Of a stretch of DNA of 64,000 nucleotides, positions 16,647 through 24,506 are shown in pieces (within the stretch, counting starts at the first letter, position 1; each line of letters starts with the position of its first letter). A program made the translations under genes and the position numbers. Below the pieces are notes generated by a model that was not told the DNA's origin, made no database searches, and was given only the letters and a program-made list of their open reading frames with translations. Source of the DNA: Rudanella paleaurantiibacter (GTDB taxonomy: Bacteria > Bacteroidota > Bacteroidia > Cytophagales > Spirosomataceae); the NCBI RefSeq assembly GCF_009184635.1, contig NZ_WELI01000002.1, positions 496,001 to 560,000 of the forward strand. The letters run 5' to 3'.

Positions 16647-16762
16647 GGGAGGAAAGGGAAGAAGGAGGAAAGGAGAAGGGAGGAAAGAAAAAGGGAGGAA
16701 GGTAAAACCACGCTTGCGTTCCTTTCCTCCTTTCCTCCCCTCCTTTCTTTTCCCTTTTCCCT
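16646..16762. repeat. Long purine tract followed by complementary pyrimidine tract
   Basis: Bases 16646-16702 are 57 consecutive purines built from GGGAGGAAAGG-like words; bases 16719-16762 are 44 consecutive pyrimidines; 16 mixed bases separate them. The arms are largely complementary, so the region can fold into a long imperfect hairpin, and each arm could form a triplex. It fills the gap between the Gfo/Idh gene and purM. Confidence 0.85.
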
Positions 16763-17744
16763 AATAATTTATCCCGGCTTCGGTACGTACAGCATCAAGC
16801 AGGCTAATCAGATCGAGGCTGTTGTCGAGCGACCAGAGGGGGCTTTCGGTTCGGCCTTCGGTGAGGCACTGCATCACGTGCCGGGCCTCGTACTCGTACC
16901 CAAAGGTGGTTCGTGAAGCGGTGAATACCTCCGGTTCTTCACCCTCCCGTTCGAGCGATACGGTGGCACTTTCGTGGAAACGCCCCTCGATCCGAATGGT
17001 CCCCCGATCGCCGTAAATAATACCGACGGTATCAGTCTTCACCAGAATAGTGCTATCGAGGAGGGCCAGTGCGCCATCGGCATAGGTGAGCGCCATACCA
17101 CACTGCTCATCCACACCTGTCGAGCCAAACGAAGCGGCTGCCCGGATATGCGCCGGTTTGCCCAGCATCAGGTACGACAAAAACAGGGGATAAATGCCAA
17201 TGTCGAGCAGCGAGCCGCCCCCCAACGCCTTGTTGAACAACCGCCCTTCGGGGTCTTTGTTGGCCGCAAAACCAAAGTCGGCCCGCACCATACGAACCGG
17301 ACCAATAGCCCCCGAATCGACCCATTCTTTGGCTTTCAGAATGGTCGGCATAAACCGGCTCCACAGGGCTTCCATCAGAAAAACACCGCGCTCGCGGGCG
17401 GTTTGCACCATCTCGGCAACCTGCCCGGCATTCATACCGAACGGTTTTTCGCAGAGCACCGGAATACCGGCGTTCAGCAACATCAGCGTATTGGCATGGT
17501 GGTACACATGGCGCGTGGCAATGTACACCACGTCGAGGTCGGGGCAGGAGAGCAACTCCTCGTACGACCCGTAGCAGTGCGTTGCGCCGTACTGAGCCCC
17601 GAAAGCCTCGGCCCGGGTCTGGTCAGAAGCAGCCACCGCATGCAGCTCAGCCCCTTCAATGGTCAGTAAGTCCTGTACAAATTTGTGAGCTATGCGGCCC
17701 AGCCCTAAAATACCCCAGCGGGTTACGGGTTTAGTGGTGTTCAT
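16761..17744 (-). CDS. Gfo/Idh/MocA family NAD(P)-dependent oxidoreductase
   Basis: 327-residue oxidoreductase. The N-terminal Rossmann fold starts with RWGILGLGRIAHKFVQDL (GxGxxA nucleotide motif), followed by DVVYIATRHVYHHANTLMLL and the family hallmark CEKPFGMNAGQ, whose lysine is catalytic. The C-terminal half (about 125-320) is the alpha/beta substrate-binding domain, with ALGGGSLLDIGIYPL typical of the dihydrodiol-dehydrogenase-like subgroup. An in-frame ATG six codons upstream (17762) is also possible. Substrate is probably a sugar or polyol derivative, but nothing in the neighbourhood identifies it. It may be co-transcribed with purM across the purine/pyrimidine tract. Confidence 0.88.
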   Translation of the reverse strand: MNTTKPVTRWGILGLGRIAHKFVQDLLTIEGAELHAVAASDQTRAEAFGAQYGATHCYGSYEELLSCPDLDVVYIATRHVYHHANTLMLLNAGIPVLCEKPFGMNAGQVAEMVQTARERGVFLMEALWSRFMPTILKAKEWVDSGAIGPVRMVRADFGFAANKDPEGRLFNKALGGGSLLDIGIYPLFLSYLMLGKPAHIRAAASFGSTGVDEQCGMALTYADGALALLDSTILVKTDTVGIIYGDRGTIRIEGRFHESATVSLEREGEEPEVFTASRTTFGYEYEARHVMQCLTEGRTESPLWSLDNSLDLISLLDAVRTEAGINY

Positions 17745-17855
17745 GGTTTTGGTTGGGGACATCGAAATGCGAATGTAAACAATTCGGGGCGGGCCATGCG
17801 TTGACGTAGTAGTTTAGGGCCATTCTGCTCACTTGCTTATCACCCGGTTCATCGT

Positions 17856-18701
17856 ATGTGGTTTCGTTTTCCCGCTATTCTCCTGTGCTTTCTTTTAGTT
17901 ACCCGGCTGGGGTTTGCCCAAATCACCGAACAACCCGACCCTCTCCGACCCGCCCGGCCTGATACGGCCAAATCAGCCCCGCGCGACTCGGTCGAGGTTG
18001 CGGGCGACAGTTTACCGAAGGCTCAACCGGCCATCCCGACGCCCATCAGCCAGTTGCGGTATCGGCTCACAGCCGACGGCACCGCCACACGGGGCAATGT
18101 GAACCGGTTTTTGCTGCAACTCACGGCGGCCCTCGACCTGTCGGTGAGCAAGCAGTTTAAATTTTCGAGTAACCCCTCGTTTGTATACGGACGCCAGAAT
18201 GCCCTGATCAACGAGCGCGAGTGGTTTGCCGACTTCCGAACCACGTACCGGCACGAAAAACAACTGTATTATCTGGCATTTGGCTCGTTGGAGAAAAGCA
18301 ACCTGCGCAAAATTCAAAACCGGCAGATTGCGGCCGGGGGCGTCGGTCTAAAACTGCTCAACCGGCAGAAAGCCTACCTGTCGCTCACGAACGTGCTGCT
18401 TCTGGAACGTACCGATTTTATTGAAGGGCAGGATTTCAGCGTATTACGAAACTCAGCCCGATTGTTTGGTGAGTATCAACTGGGCGAAACAATCCGGTTT
18501 AGCCACACAACATTCTGGCAACCGGCACTGAACCAGACAGGGAATATGCGTTGGAACGGCACGGCCACGGTACAGGTCAAGATGACCGATGCCTTGAGCC
18601 TCCGTACCACACTCGCCAACTCGTACGAGAGCATTGTGGTGCCGGGGCGGCTCCGCAACGACCTGCGCTGGACCATCGGTCTCGCCTACGAACGCAAATA
18701 G
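17856..18701 (+). CDS. DUF481 family outer-membrane beta-barrel protein
   Basis: 281-residue outer-membrane protein. A signal peptide (MWFRFPAILLCFLLVTRLGFA) is followed by a Pro/Asp-rich spacer (about 22-62) and a barrel region (about 65-281) of alternating strands such as LRYRLTADGTATRGNVNRF, FKFSSNPSFVYGRQ, NEREWFADFRTTYRH and LRNDLRWTIGLAYERK ending in an aromatic/basic terminus. Content agrees with DUF481, a salt-stress-associated barrel family of unknown function. It ends one base before the convergent LysM gene, with no room for a terminator. Confidence 0.8.
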   Translation: MWFRFPAILLCFLLVTRLGFAQITEQPDPLRPARPDTAKSAPRDSVEVAGDSLPKAQPAIPTPISQLRYRLTADGTATRGNVNRFLLQLTAALDLSVSKQFKFSSNPSFVYGRQNALINEREWFADFRTTYRHEKQLYYLAFGSLEKSNLRKIQNRQIAAGGVGLKLLNRQKAYLSLTNVLLLERTDFIEGQDFSVLRNSARLFGEYQLGETIRFSHTTFWQPALNQTGNMRWNGTATVQVKMTDALSLRTTLANSYESIVVPGRLRNDLRWTIGLAYERK

Positions 18702-18702
18702 C

Positions 18703-19464
18703 TTACTGTTTTTCGGGGTACGGAATCACGAGTCGTTCGCCCCGGGTGGCCATGTCTTTCGACTTGCCGTTGGCCCGCATGATCGCTTCTTTGCTAACCC
18801 CGTATTTTTGGGCCACTACCCGCAATACATCGCCGGGGCCAACCGTGTGTACAGCCATCACTTTCACTCTCAGCTTTGTCACCCCCGACTTTACCTGCTC
18901 CTCCGAAACATCCGGGTTCAGTTCTTTGAGGGTACTGATTTTCATGTTGTACCGATTGGCAATCCCGTAAAACGTTTCGCCCGATTGTACCGTGTGTGTC
19001 GACGACGACCCGCCCGGTTTCACGGCTACCTTTTCAACGGGCTTGGCCGCTTCGGGTTCAACTTTAGGCGACTCCGTGGCCGGTTCGGCCTTTTTCAGCT
19101 CTTCGGCTGATGGCTTCCCTTCGGTTTTTTCGCGGTTGTCGGCGGCTACATCTTCTACAGCGGCCGCATTGGCGGGTTCCTCAACGGGAGTCGGGGCCTG
19201 CGACAGGTCGACGGGCGTAGGCGTGGCCGTTGTGTCGGTCAGGGTATCGAGGGGCGTAATAAACTCGGGGTCGCCCTGCCCCGCCAGCGATTGGGTGGTG
19301 GTGTCGAGAGCCACATTGGTCAGTTCTTCGGCCCCGCCCGTATTGTCAGCTACATACTCGTAACCCACGTACAGCAAAGCCGCAATCATAGCCACCAGCA
19401 CTGTCAGTGTGATGGTCGGCAGCGTGGAGCTTCCCTGACCGTTTCGTGTATTGTTAGCTTGCAT
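18703..19464 (-). CDS. Membrane-anchored LysM protein
   Basis: 253-residue protein with one transmembrane segment (about residues 17-37, TITLTVLVAMIAALLYVGYEY), a long low-complexity Pro/Glu/Ala/Thr region (about 45-150) and two C-terminal LysM modules. The first runs from HTVQSGETFYGIANRYNMKISTL and the second from HTVGPGDVLRVVAQKYGVSKEAI. LysM modules bind the N-acetylglucosamine part of peptidoglycan, so the protein probably tethers the inner membrane to the wall across the periplasm. The ATG at 19462-19464 was chosen because it directly precedes the membrane segment; the frame is open ten codons earlier. It may be co-transcribed with purE upstream. Confidence 0.85.
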   Translation of the reverse strand: MQANNTRNGQGSSTLPTITLTVLVAMIAALLYVGYEYVADNTGGAEELTNVALDTTTQSLAGQGDPEFITPLDTLTDTTATPTPVDLSQAPTPVEEPANAAAVEDVAADNREKTEGKPSAEELKKAEPATESPKVEPEAAKPVEKVAVKPGGSSSTHTVQSGETFYGIANRYNMKISTLKELNPDVSEEQVKSGVTKLRVKVMAVHTVGPGDVLRVVAQKYGVSKEAIMRANGKSKDMATRGERLVIPYPEKQ

Positions 19465-19515
19465 TTTCTTAAAACGTTTGTGGTATATAGTCAACGAACG
19501 GAGTTAGCGAGTCAC

Positions 19516-20004
19516 TCAGGAAATACCGTTGGCCAGCTCGCGGCTCATTTCGTCTACCTTACTCTTCAGTTCGTCCTTGAATTGATCGAGCCGGGTAGCC
19601 ACGGCCGGATCGGTGAGGCTCACGATCTGAGCCGCCAGAATACCGGCATTGCGCGCCCCGTTGAGGGCTACTGTAGCCACGGGTACGCCCGATGGCATTT
19701 GCAGAATCGACAGAACCGAATCCCATCCATCAATCGAATTGCTTGATTTGACCGGCACCCCAATCACGGGCAACGTAGTGAGCGAGGCTACCATTCCTGG
19801 CAGGTGAGCCGCTCCGCCCGCACCCGCAATAATCACCTGAATTCCCCGGCTGCGGGCCGATTTACCATACTCGACCATTTTTTCGGGCGTCCGATGCGCC
19901 GATACAATGTCCATTTCCCACTGAACCCCGAGCGAATCGAGCGCATCGGCGGCCTCCTGCATCACCTTCCGGTCGGAGATGCTTCCCATTATTATTCCTA
20001 CCAT
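19516..20004 (-). CDS. purE: 5-(carboxyamino)imidazole ribonucleotide mutase
   Basis: 162-residue class I PurE, which moves the carboxylate of N5-CAIR to C4 in purine synthesis. All family signatures are present: GIIMGSISDRKVM at the N terminus, VSAHRTPEKM (catalytic His), IAGAGGAAHLPGMVAS, GVPVKSSNSIDGWDSVLSILQMP and VATVALNGARNAGILAAQI. Normal length. purK, its usual partner, is not in the window, while purM lies about 3 kb away. Only 51 bases separate it from the LysM gene downstream. Confidence 0.96.
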   Translation of the reverse strand: MVGIIMGSISDRKVMQEAADALDSLGVQWEMDIVSAHRTPEKMVEYGKSARSRGIQVIIAGAGGAAHLPGMVASLTTLPVIGVPVKSSNSIDGWDSVLSILQMPSGVPVATVALNGARNAGILAAQIVSLTDPAVATRLDQFKDELKSKVDEMSRELANGIS

Positions 20005-20154
20005 TCAATCAAGAAAGCCCTTGCATACAGGTACTCTATGCGAAATAACGGAGAATCAGCCAAAACAGGGTAATCATGAACGGTAATTTATCGCCGTACA
20101 CGACAATTCGAGGGTAGAGGACCGGGGTCAACGCCGGGTCACGGGCCTATTGGG

Positions 20155-21303
20155 CTAAATCGTAGTCGCAGGCCGGTAGAAGCTACGTATTTTCCGAACC
20201 ATGTACTGCACATTGTCGATACCCAAAGTCGGGTACAAAGGCAGGCAGAGCCCCCGCTCGAAACCGTAGTCGGCATGAGCGTAGGCTGTAGATGCCCCCG
20301 GCCGGGCGGGTAGCGTACGCGAATTTTCGGGCGTAAAACAGGGTTGCCGATGCAGTGGGTAGAAAAACGATCGGGTCTGTACGCCGTGCTCGGCCAGAAA
20401 CGCCTGTAGTTCATCCGCCCGCTCGGCTATGAGTACGCATCGAAACGGCACGTGCGTACTATGCGGGGCAGCACCCACCACCCGAATCTCGGTTAAATCA
20501 CTCAGCCCCTCTTCGTAAACACTCCAGAGCAATTGTTTCCAGCCAATAATATCGTCTAATTTCCGCAGCTGACTCACGCCAATAGCCGCCTGCATGTCAG
20601 TCATCCGAAAGTTGAAACCAACAGCCGGATGCACAAACGAGCCCCGCTCCATGCGCCCCTGATTGCGCAGCAAACACAACCGCTGATAGAGCGCTTCGTC
20701 GCGGCAGGCCACAAAGCCCCCCTCGCCCGTGGTGATGGTTTTGTCGGCAAAAAACGAGAAGCAACCCACGTCGCCAAAGCTGCCTACGTGTTTGCCCCGG
20801 TGCCGAACCCCAATGCCCTGAGCCGCATCTTCGATCACAAACAGGCCGTGCTGCCGGGCAAACCGGTCAACGGCCTCCATATCGCAGGCAGTGCCGTACA
20901 GGTGAACGGGCATGATGGCGCGGGTACGGGCCGACAACCCCTCGGCTGCCCGGTCCATATCAATTTGAAACGTATCTGGCTCGACCTCCACAAAGACCGG
21001 CATGGCCCCCACCATCAGTACCGCTGTGGCGGAGCCGGCAAAGGTGATGTCGGGCACGAGTACCTCATCGCCGGGGCCGATTCCGAGAGCCATCAAGCCC
21101 AGACTCAGGGCCATTGTCCCGTTGGGGGCAAGCACCCCGTAAGGAACGTCAATCAACTGCCGGAGTGCATCGACAAACAAAGCCGACTGCGGTCCCTCGG
21201 TAATCCAGTTGTTCTGAAGGGTTTGCAACACAGCAGCCGCGTCCTGTTCGTCCAGGTAAGGCACAATCTGAGGTATGGTACGGTGTACAAGTTCGTTGGG
21301 CAT
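20155..21303 (-). CDS. DegT/DnrJ/EryC1/StrS family PLP-dependent aminotransferase
   Basis: 382-residue aminotransferase of the sugar-nucleotide type, which adds an amino group to a keto-sugar using glutamate or glutamine. Landmarks: NNWITEGPQSALF near the start, GTMALSLGLMALGIGPGDEVLVPD, IEDAAQGIGVRHRGK (cofactor aspartate), and SFFADKTITTGEGGF with the Schiff-base lysine. The C terminus carries FYPLHRQPCF and AYGFERGLCLPLYP-like substrate motifs (ADYGFERGLCLPLYP). Such enzymes serve polysaccharide or lipopolysaccharide synthesis; gmd lies 18 kb away but no glycan cluster is adjacent. Product cannot be specified. Confidence 0.92.
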   Translation of the reverse strand: MPNELVHRTIPQIVPYLDEQDAAAVLQTLQNNWITEGPQSALFVDALRQLIDVPYGVLAPNGTMALSLGLMALGIGPGDEVLVPDITFAGSATAVLMVGAMPVFVEVEPDTFQIDMDRAAEGLSARTRAIMPVHLYGTACDMEAVDRFARQHGLFVIEDAAQGIGVRHRGKHVGSFGDVGCFSFFADKTITTGEGGFVACRDEALYQRLCLLRNQGRMERGSFVHPAVGFNFRMTDMQAAIGVSQLRKLDDIIGWKQLLWSVYEEGLSDLTEIRVVGAAPHSTHVPFRCVLIAERADELQAFLAEHGVQTRSFFYPLHRQPCFTPENSRTLPARPGASTAYAHADYGFERGLCLPLYPTLGIDNVQYMVRKIRSFYRPATTI

Positions 21304-21402
21304 GGTGGGCGATTCGTAAAGCGTGCGACGTTTTCATTGTCGGCAGAACCACACCAAATAAAGCACCTTTTTTTGTACAAACAACCGCAATGCGCTATTC
21401 GG

Positions 21403-22638
21403 CTACACAATCGGCAGCCGATCAAACCGGCGGCCCAGAATAGCCTCGTCGTCGGCTTTGAGCCAATCGCGGAGTAGGGTTGCGTAGATGCTTCGGAAGT
21501 CGACAGTGTACTTCAAATCCCCTTCGTCGAGGTCGGTCAGGTTGGGTGCCGCGTTGATCACCCGCGACCCGGTTGCCGGCCCAGCTCCGTTCCCTCCAAA
21601 CAACAGCACATTACTCGCCGTGCCGTGATCGGTGCCGTTACTGGCGTTTTGCTTGACCCGACGCCCGAACTCCGAAAACGTCATCAGTAACACGTCCTGC
21701 GTGCGCCCGGCCCGCTTCATATCGTCCATAAACGCCCGAACCGCTTCGGCGTACTGGCGTAGCAACCGCTCCTGCTGCCCCGGCTGGTTGATATGCGTAT
21801 CGAAGCTCCCGATAGAAACGTAGTACACGCTGGTTTCAAGGCCCGACTGAATCAGCTCCGACACGGTTTTTAAACGGCTGCCCAGCTCACTGGCGGGATA
21901 CAATTTTGGGGTCGACACGGTTTTGGCTTTATCGTACACGTGCTCGGCCGACGACACGGTCTCGGCCAGTGTTTTGTACAGGTACGCTACCTGATCGTGT
22001 TCGGGCGTGGAAGCTGGCGTGGCGGCACTCAACCCTTTCACGAGGCCACTCCGGGTTTGGTTGTACAGCTTTTTGGGGTCGAGTACGGCAAGGCCATTCA
22101 CGGCATCACCCTTCATCGAGAGGCTCAGGGTATCGTCGACCTCCAGGGCCCGGTACGGCACACCAGCCCGGGCCGACGGGGCGCCCTTGCATTGCGCGTC
22201 CAGATACCGGCCCACCCAACCTGTGTTTACGTACTGGTTGGAGTCACTCGCAGTATGCCAGATGTCCATTGACCGAAAATGTGAACGGTCGGGGTTGGGA
22301 TAGCCCACGTTGTTGATAATGGTCATCTGCCCGTCGTCGTACAAAGGCCGAATGGCTTCCAGGGCTGGGTTCAGGCCCAGCTCGTCGGTCAGGGTCAGTA
22401 CTTTTTCGGGTCGAATGGCAATGGTAGGGCGCTCCCGGTAGTAAATATCGTTTCGGTACGGCACCACGGTGTTCAGACCGTCGTTACCACCCGATAGCTG
22501 AACCACCACCACAATTTTTTGACCCGTCGGGGGTAGCCCCATCCGGTCCAGTTCGTAGGCCTTCAGAAAGTTGGGGATCAGCAACGACCCGGCCGTGGTC
22601 AGTGCTGATTTTTGCAGAAAGTCGCGACGAGTAGGCAT
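21403..22638 (-). CDS. DUF1501 family secreted protein (Tat-type signal)
   Basis: 411-residue protein starting MPTRRDFLQKSALTTAGSLL, which has the twin-arginine pattern used for Tat export. Family motifs are VVVVQLSGGNDGLNTVVPYR, GYPNPDRSHFRSMDIWHTA, YVSIGSFDTHINQPGQQ and LLMTFSEFGRRVKQNASNGTDHG, typical of DUF1501 (sulfatase/alkaline-phosphatase-like fold). The ATG at 22636-22638 places the RR motif at residues 4-5; the longer frame upstream is not needed. It follows a DUF1800 gene, a pairing found throughout Bacteroidota and Planctomycetota. Biochemical function of the pair is unknown. Confidence 0.9.
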   Translation of the reverse strand: MPTRRDFLQKSALTTAGSLLIPNFLKAYELDRMGLPPTGQKIVVVVQLSGGNDGLNTVVPYRNDIYYRERPTIAIRPEKVLTLTDELGLNPALEAIRPLYDDGQMTIINNVGYPNPDRSHFRSMDIWHTASDSNQYVNTGWVGRYLDAQCKGAPSARAGVPYRALEVDDTLSLSMKGDAVNGLAVLDPKKLYNQTRSGLVKGLSAATPASTPEHDQVAYLYKTLAETVSSAEHVYDKAKTVSTPKLYPASELGSRLKTVSELIQSGLETSVYYVSIGSFDTHINQPGQQERLLRQYAEAVRAFMDDMKRAGRTQDVLLMTFSEFGRRVKQNASNGTDHGTASNVLLFGGNGAGPATGSRVINAAPNLTDLDEGDLKYTVDFRSIYATLLRDWLKADDEAILGRRFDRLPIV

Positions 22639-22639
22639 G

Positions 22640-22774
22640 GGAGAAAAAGATTGGGCGATTGAGCGAATGAGTGATTGGGTGTGGGCTGCGAACAGCAATG
22701 AGTGATTGTGTACAGCTCACAAACTCTCAATCCGGCATTATCCATTATTCATTCCACATTATCCATTATTCATT
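22640..22774. repeat. Intergenic word repeats between DUF1800 and DUF1501 genes
   Basis: The 134-base gap consists mostly of short words. GATTGGGCGATTGAGCGAATGAGTGATTGGG lies on the DUF1501 side. An 18-base direct repeat CATTATCCATTATTCATT occurs at 22736-22753 and 22757-22774. The same word is found at 11067-11080. Confidence 0.6.
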
Positions 22775-24239
22775 AACTAAGCTGATACTCAGGCAATGCC
22801 ATAATGGCAGCCGTCAGAGTTTTGAGTTTCTCGGAGGTATCCTGTCCCGGCTTGAGTTGCTTAAGCAACAGATCACGTTGTTCGGGGCGGAGCGGCAGGG
22901 GAAGCAGGTAGGTGGCCAGAGCATCGGGCAGGTCAGCCTCGGCCACGCGGGCAAAGGGCTTTTCAAAACCAGCCCAGTCAACTTTGGTAGCAAACTGATT
23001 TGCTCCTTTACGGGCCAGTAGCGTTGCGTTCACGTCGGCTTCGTCTTTCGAACGAACATTGACCTCCGCGGCCCGCAACACGTAGTCGGGCAACTTCATG
23101 CGGAAAAGCAGGCTCGATGAATCGATCCAATTGCGGCCGCCGGGCCAGCCCGCTACGTTAGGTGGGTAAAAGAGAATCTGACCGAGGGTACGCTGCACAA
23201 ATACCTGCGGCTGTGGCGCATCGAACGTAACCCCCAGCGTGTGCCGCATACCAGCCAGCAACTCAACCGGCGACTTGATTTGCGCACCCAGATTGGCTTT
23301 GTCGTAAAACCAGCTGGCCGAAAAAATCGTCTCCATCAGATTGGCAATCTGGTAGCCGCTGCGGTAGAACTGCTCGGCCAGGTCGGTCACACGCGCCGGG
23401 TCGGGGGTTTCATTGACAAAGTACCGGTACAATTTATCGACCACGAACCGGGCCGTTTCGCGTCGTTCGAGCAGCATTCCGATCACATCTTCGCCTTTGA
23501 ACGCGCCTGTTTTTCCGAAAATAGTCTTCGGGCCGTCGTCGTGTACGCGCTCCCGAAACACAAACTGCCCTTCAAGCGTAAACTGCCAGCCCGTAAACGC
23601 CCGGGCAGCCTCTTTAATGTCGTGTTCGGTGTAATTAACCCCCGCCGACGACCCGCGTCCAAGCGTAAACAGCTCCATCAGCTCACGGGCAAAGTTTTCG
23701 TTGGGGGCATTTTTTCGGTTCTGCTGATTGTTCAGAAACTGAAGCATGGCGGGCGTTTTGGAAACGGCCATGAGTAGGTCGCCAAACGAACCGAGGGCGT
23801 GCTGCCGAATGACGTTGGCGTAATCCTGCATGACGAGCGCGTTGCGCCCCTGCGCCCGCACCGCAAAATGGCCGTGCCAGAACAAGGCCATTTTTTCGCG
23901 CAGGGCTCCTTTGTCGGCCACCATCCGGTCGAGCCACTGCACGTTAAGATCGCGCACCAGTTCGGCATTTTCGCGGATACGCGTCCGCAGGGCGTCGCGG
24001 TCGAGCATACCGTTACGCAGGAGTCCTTTTAGCTGCTTCTTGGAATCGTATTCTTCACGGGCTACCACCTCCAGAGGCTCCACCTTCTGGCTATCGTCGA
24101 TGAGCTTTCTGACTACCCGTCGGAGCGGCATACGAGCGGCCGCATCCAGTTCGGCGGGGGTAGCACCAAAAGCAGCCCGGTTAAACAGGTGCCGCATCTG
24201 CGCCACGGCCTGGCGTTGGGGTGCGTGAATCTGTTCCAT
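22773..24239 (-). CDS. DUF1800 family protein
   Basis: 488-residue protein of the DUF1800 family. Characteristic segments: MRHLFNRAAFGATPAEL near the N terminus, KMALFWHGHFAVRAQ, NENFARELMELFTLGRG, YTEHDIKEAARAFTGWQF, FVVDKLYRYFVNE and FYPPNVAGWPGGRNWID. No signal peptide is visible. The family has no assigned reaction and almost always accompanies DUF1501, as here, where the DUF1501 gene follows on the same strand after a 134-base repeat-filled gap. A joint extracytoplasmic role is inferred from that pairing. Confidence 0.9.
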   Translation of the reverse strand: MEQIHAPQRQAVAQMRHLFNRAAFGATPAELDAAARMPLRRVVRKLIDDSQKVEPLEVVAREEYDSKKQLKGLLRNGMLDRDALRTRIRENAELVRDLNVQWLDRMVADKGALREKMALFWHGHFAVRAQGRNALVMQDYANVIRQHALGSFGDLLMAVSKTPAMLQFLNNQQNRKNAPNENFARELMELFTLGRGSSAGVNYTEHDIKEAARAFTGWQFTLEGQFVFRERVHDDGPKTIFGKTGAFKGEDVIGMLLERRETARFVVDKLYRYFVNETPDPARVTDLAEQFYRSGYQIANLMETIFSASWFYDKANLGAQIKSPVELLAGMRHTLGVTFDAPQPQVFVQRTLGQILFYPPNVAGWPGGRNWIDSSSLLFRMKLPDYVLRAAEVNVRSKDEADVNATLLARKGANQFATKVDWAGFEKPFARVAEADLPDALATYLLPLPLRPEQRDLLLKQLKPGQDTSEKLKTLTAAIMALPEYQLS

Positions 24240-24506
24240 TAAAAAAGGGGGTTTACAGTTCTCTGTTTACAGTTTTCTGTTCGCTATGTAGCTGCATAAT
24301 CTCCCCAGAATCGTTGAGAGCGACTTCTGCCTGATGCCCCAAAAAATGTAAACGATAAACCGTGTGTTCGGCTTTGATTCGGAAATAAAGTGCAGGTTTA
24401 ATCGGAGTTATAAAATTTTCTTTCCGAAGCGCTGATCACTAAAAACAATAAACCAAAACCAGAAACCGTAGCGCCGACCGCCATAAACCAGAAACAATAA
24501 GCCGAT
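24240..24506. repeat. Intergenic region with word repeats and a copy of the GCGCCGrCCGCCATAAA element
   Basis: Upstream of the DUF1800 gene, ACAGTTCTCTGTTT and ACAGTTTTCTGTTC are tandem direct repeats (24255-24284). At 24465-24490 the sequence AGCGCCGACCGCCATAAACC, with AAACC words around it, matches the core of the inverted-repeat element at 40.3-40.6 kb with one difference. No gene is seen. Confidence 0.55.

Noticed and set aside
16479-16916. 145-codon plus-strand frame through the purine tract
   Set aside because: Translates the low-complexity tract into Glu/Arg/Lys runs and overlaps two real minus-strand genes.
20629-21477. 282-codon plus-strand open frame
   Set aside because: Antisense to the DegT aminotransferase, without family likeness.
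22736-22774. Possible CRISPR-like direct repeats
   Set aside because: Only two 18-base copies separated by three bases, with no spacers and no cas genes.
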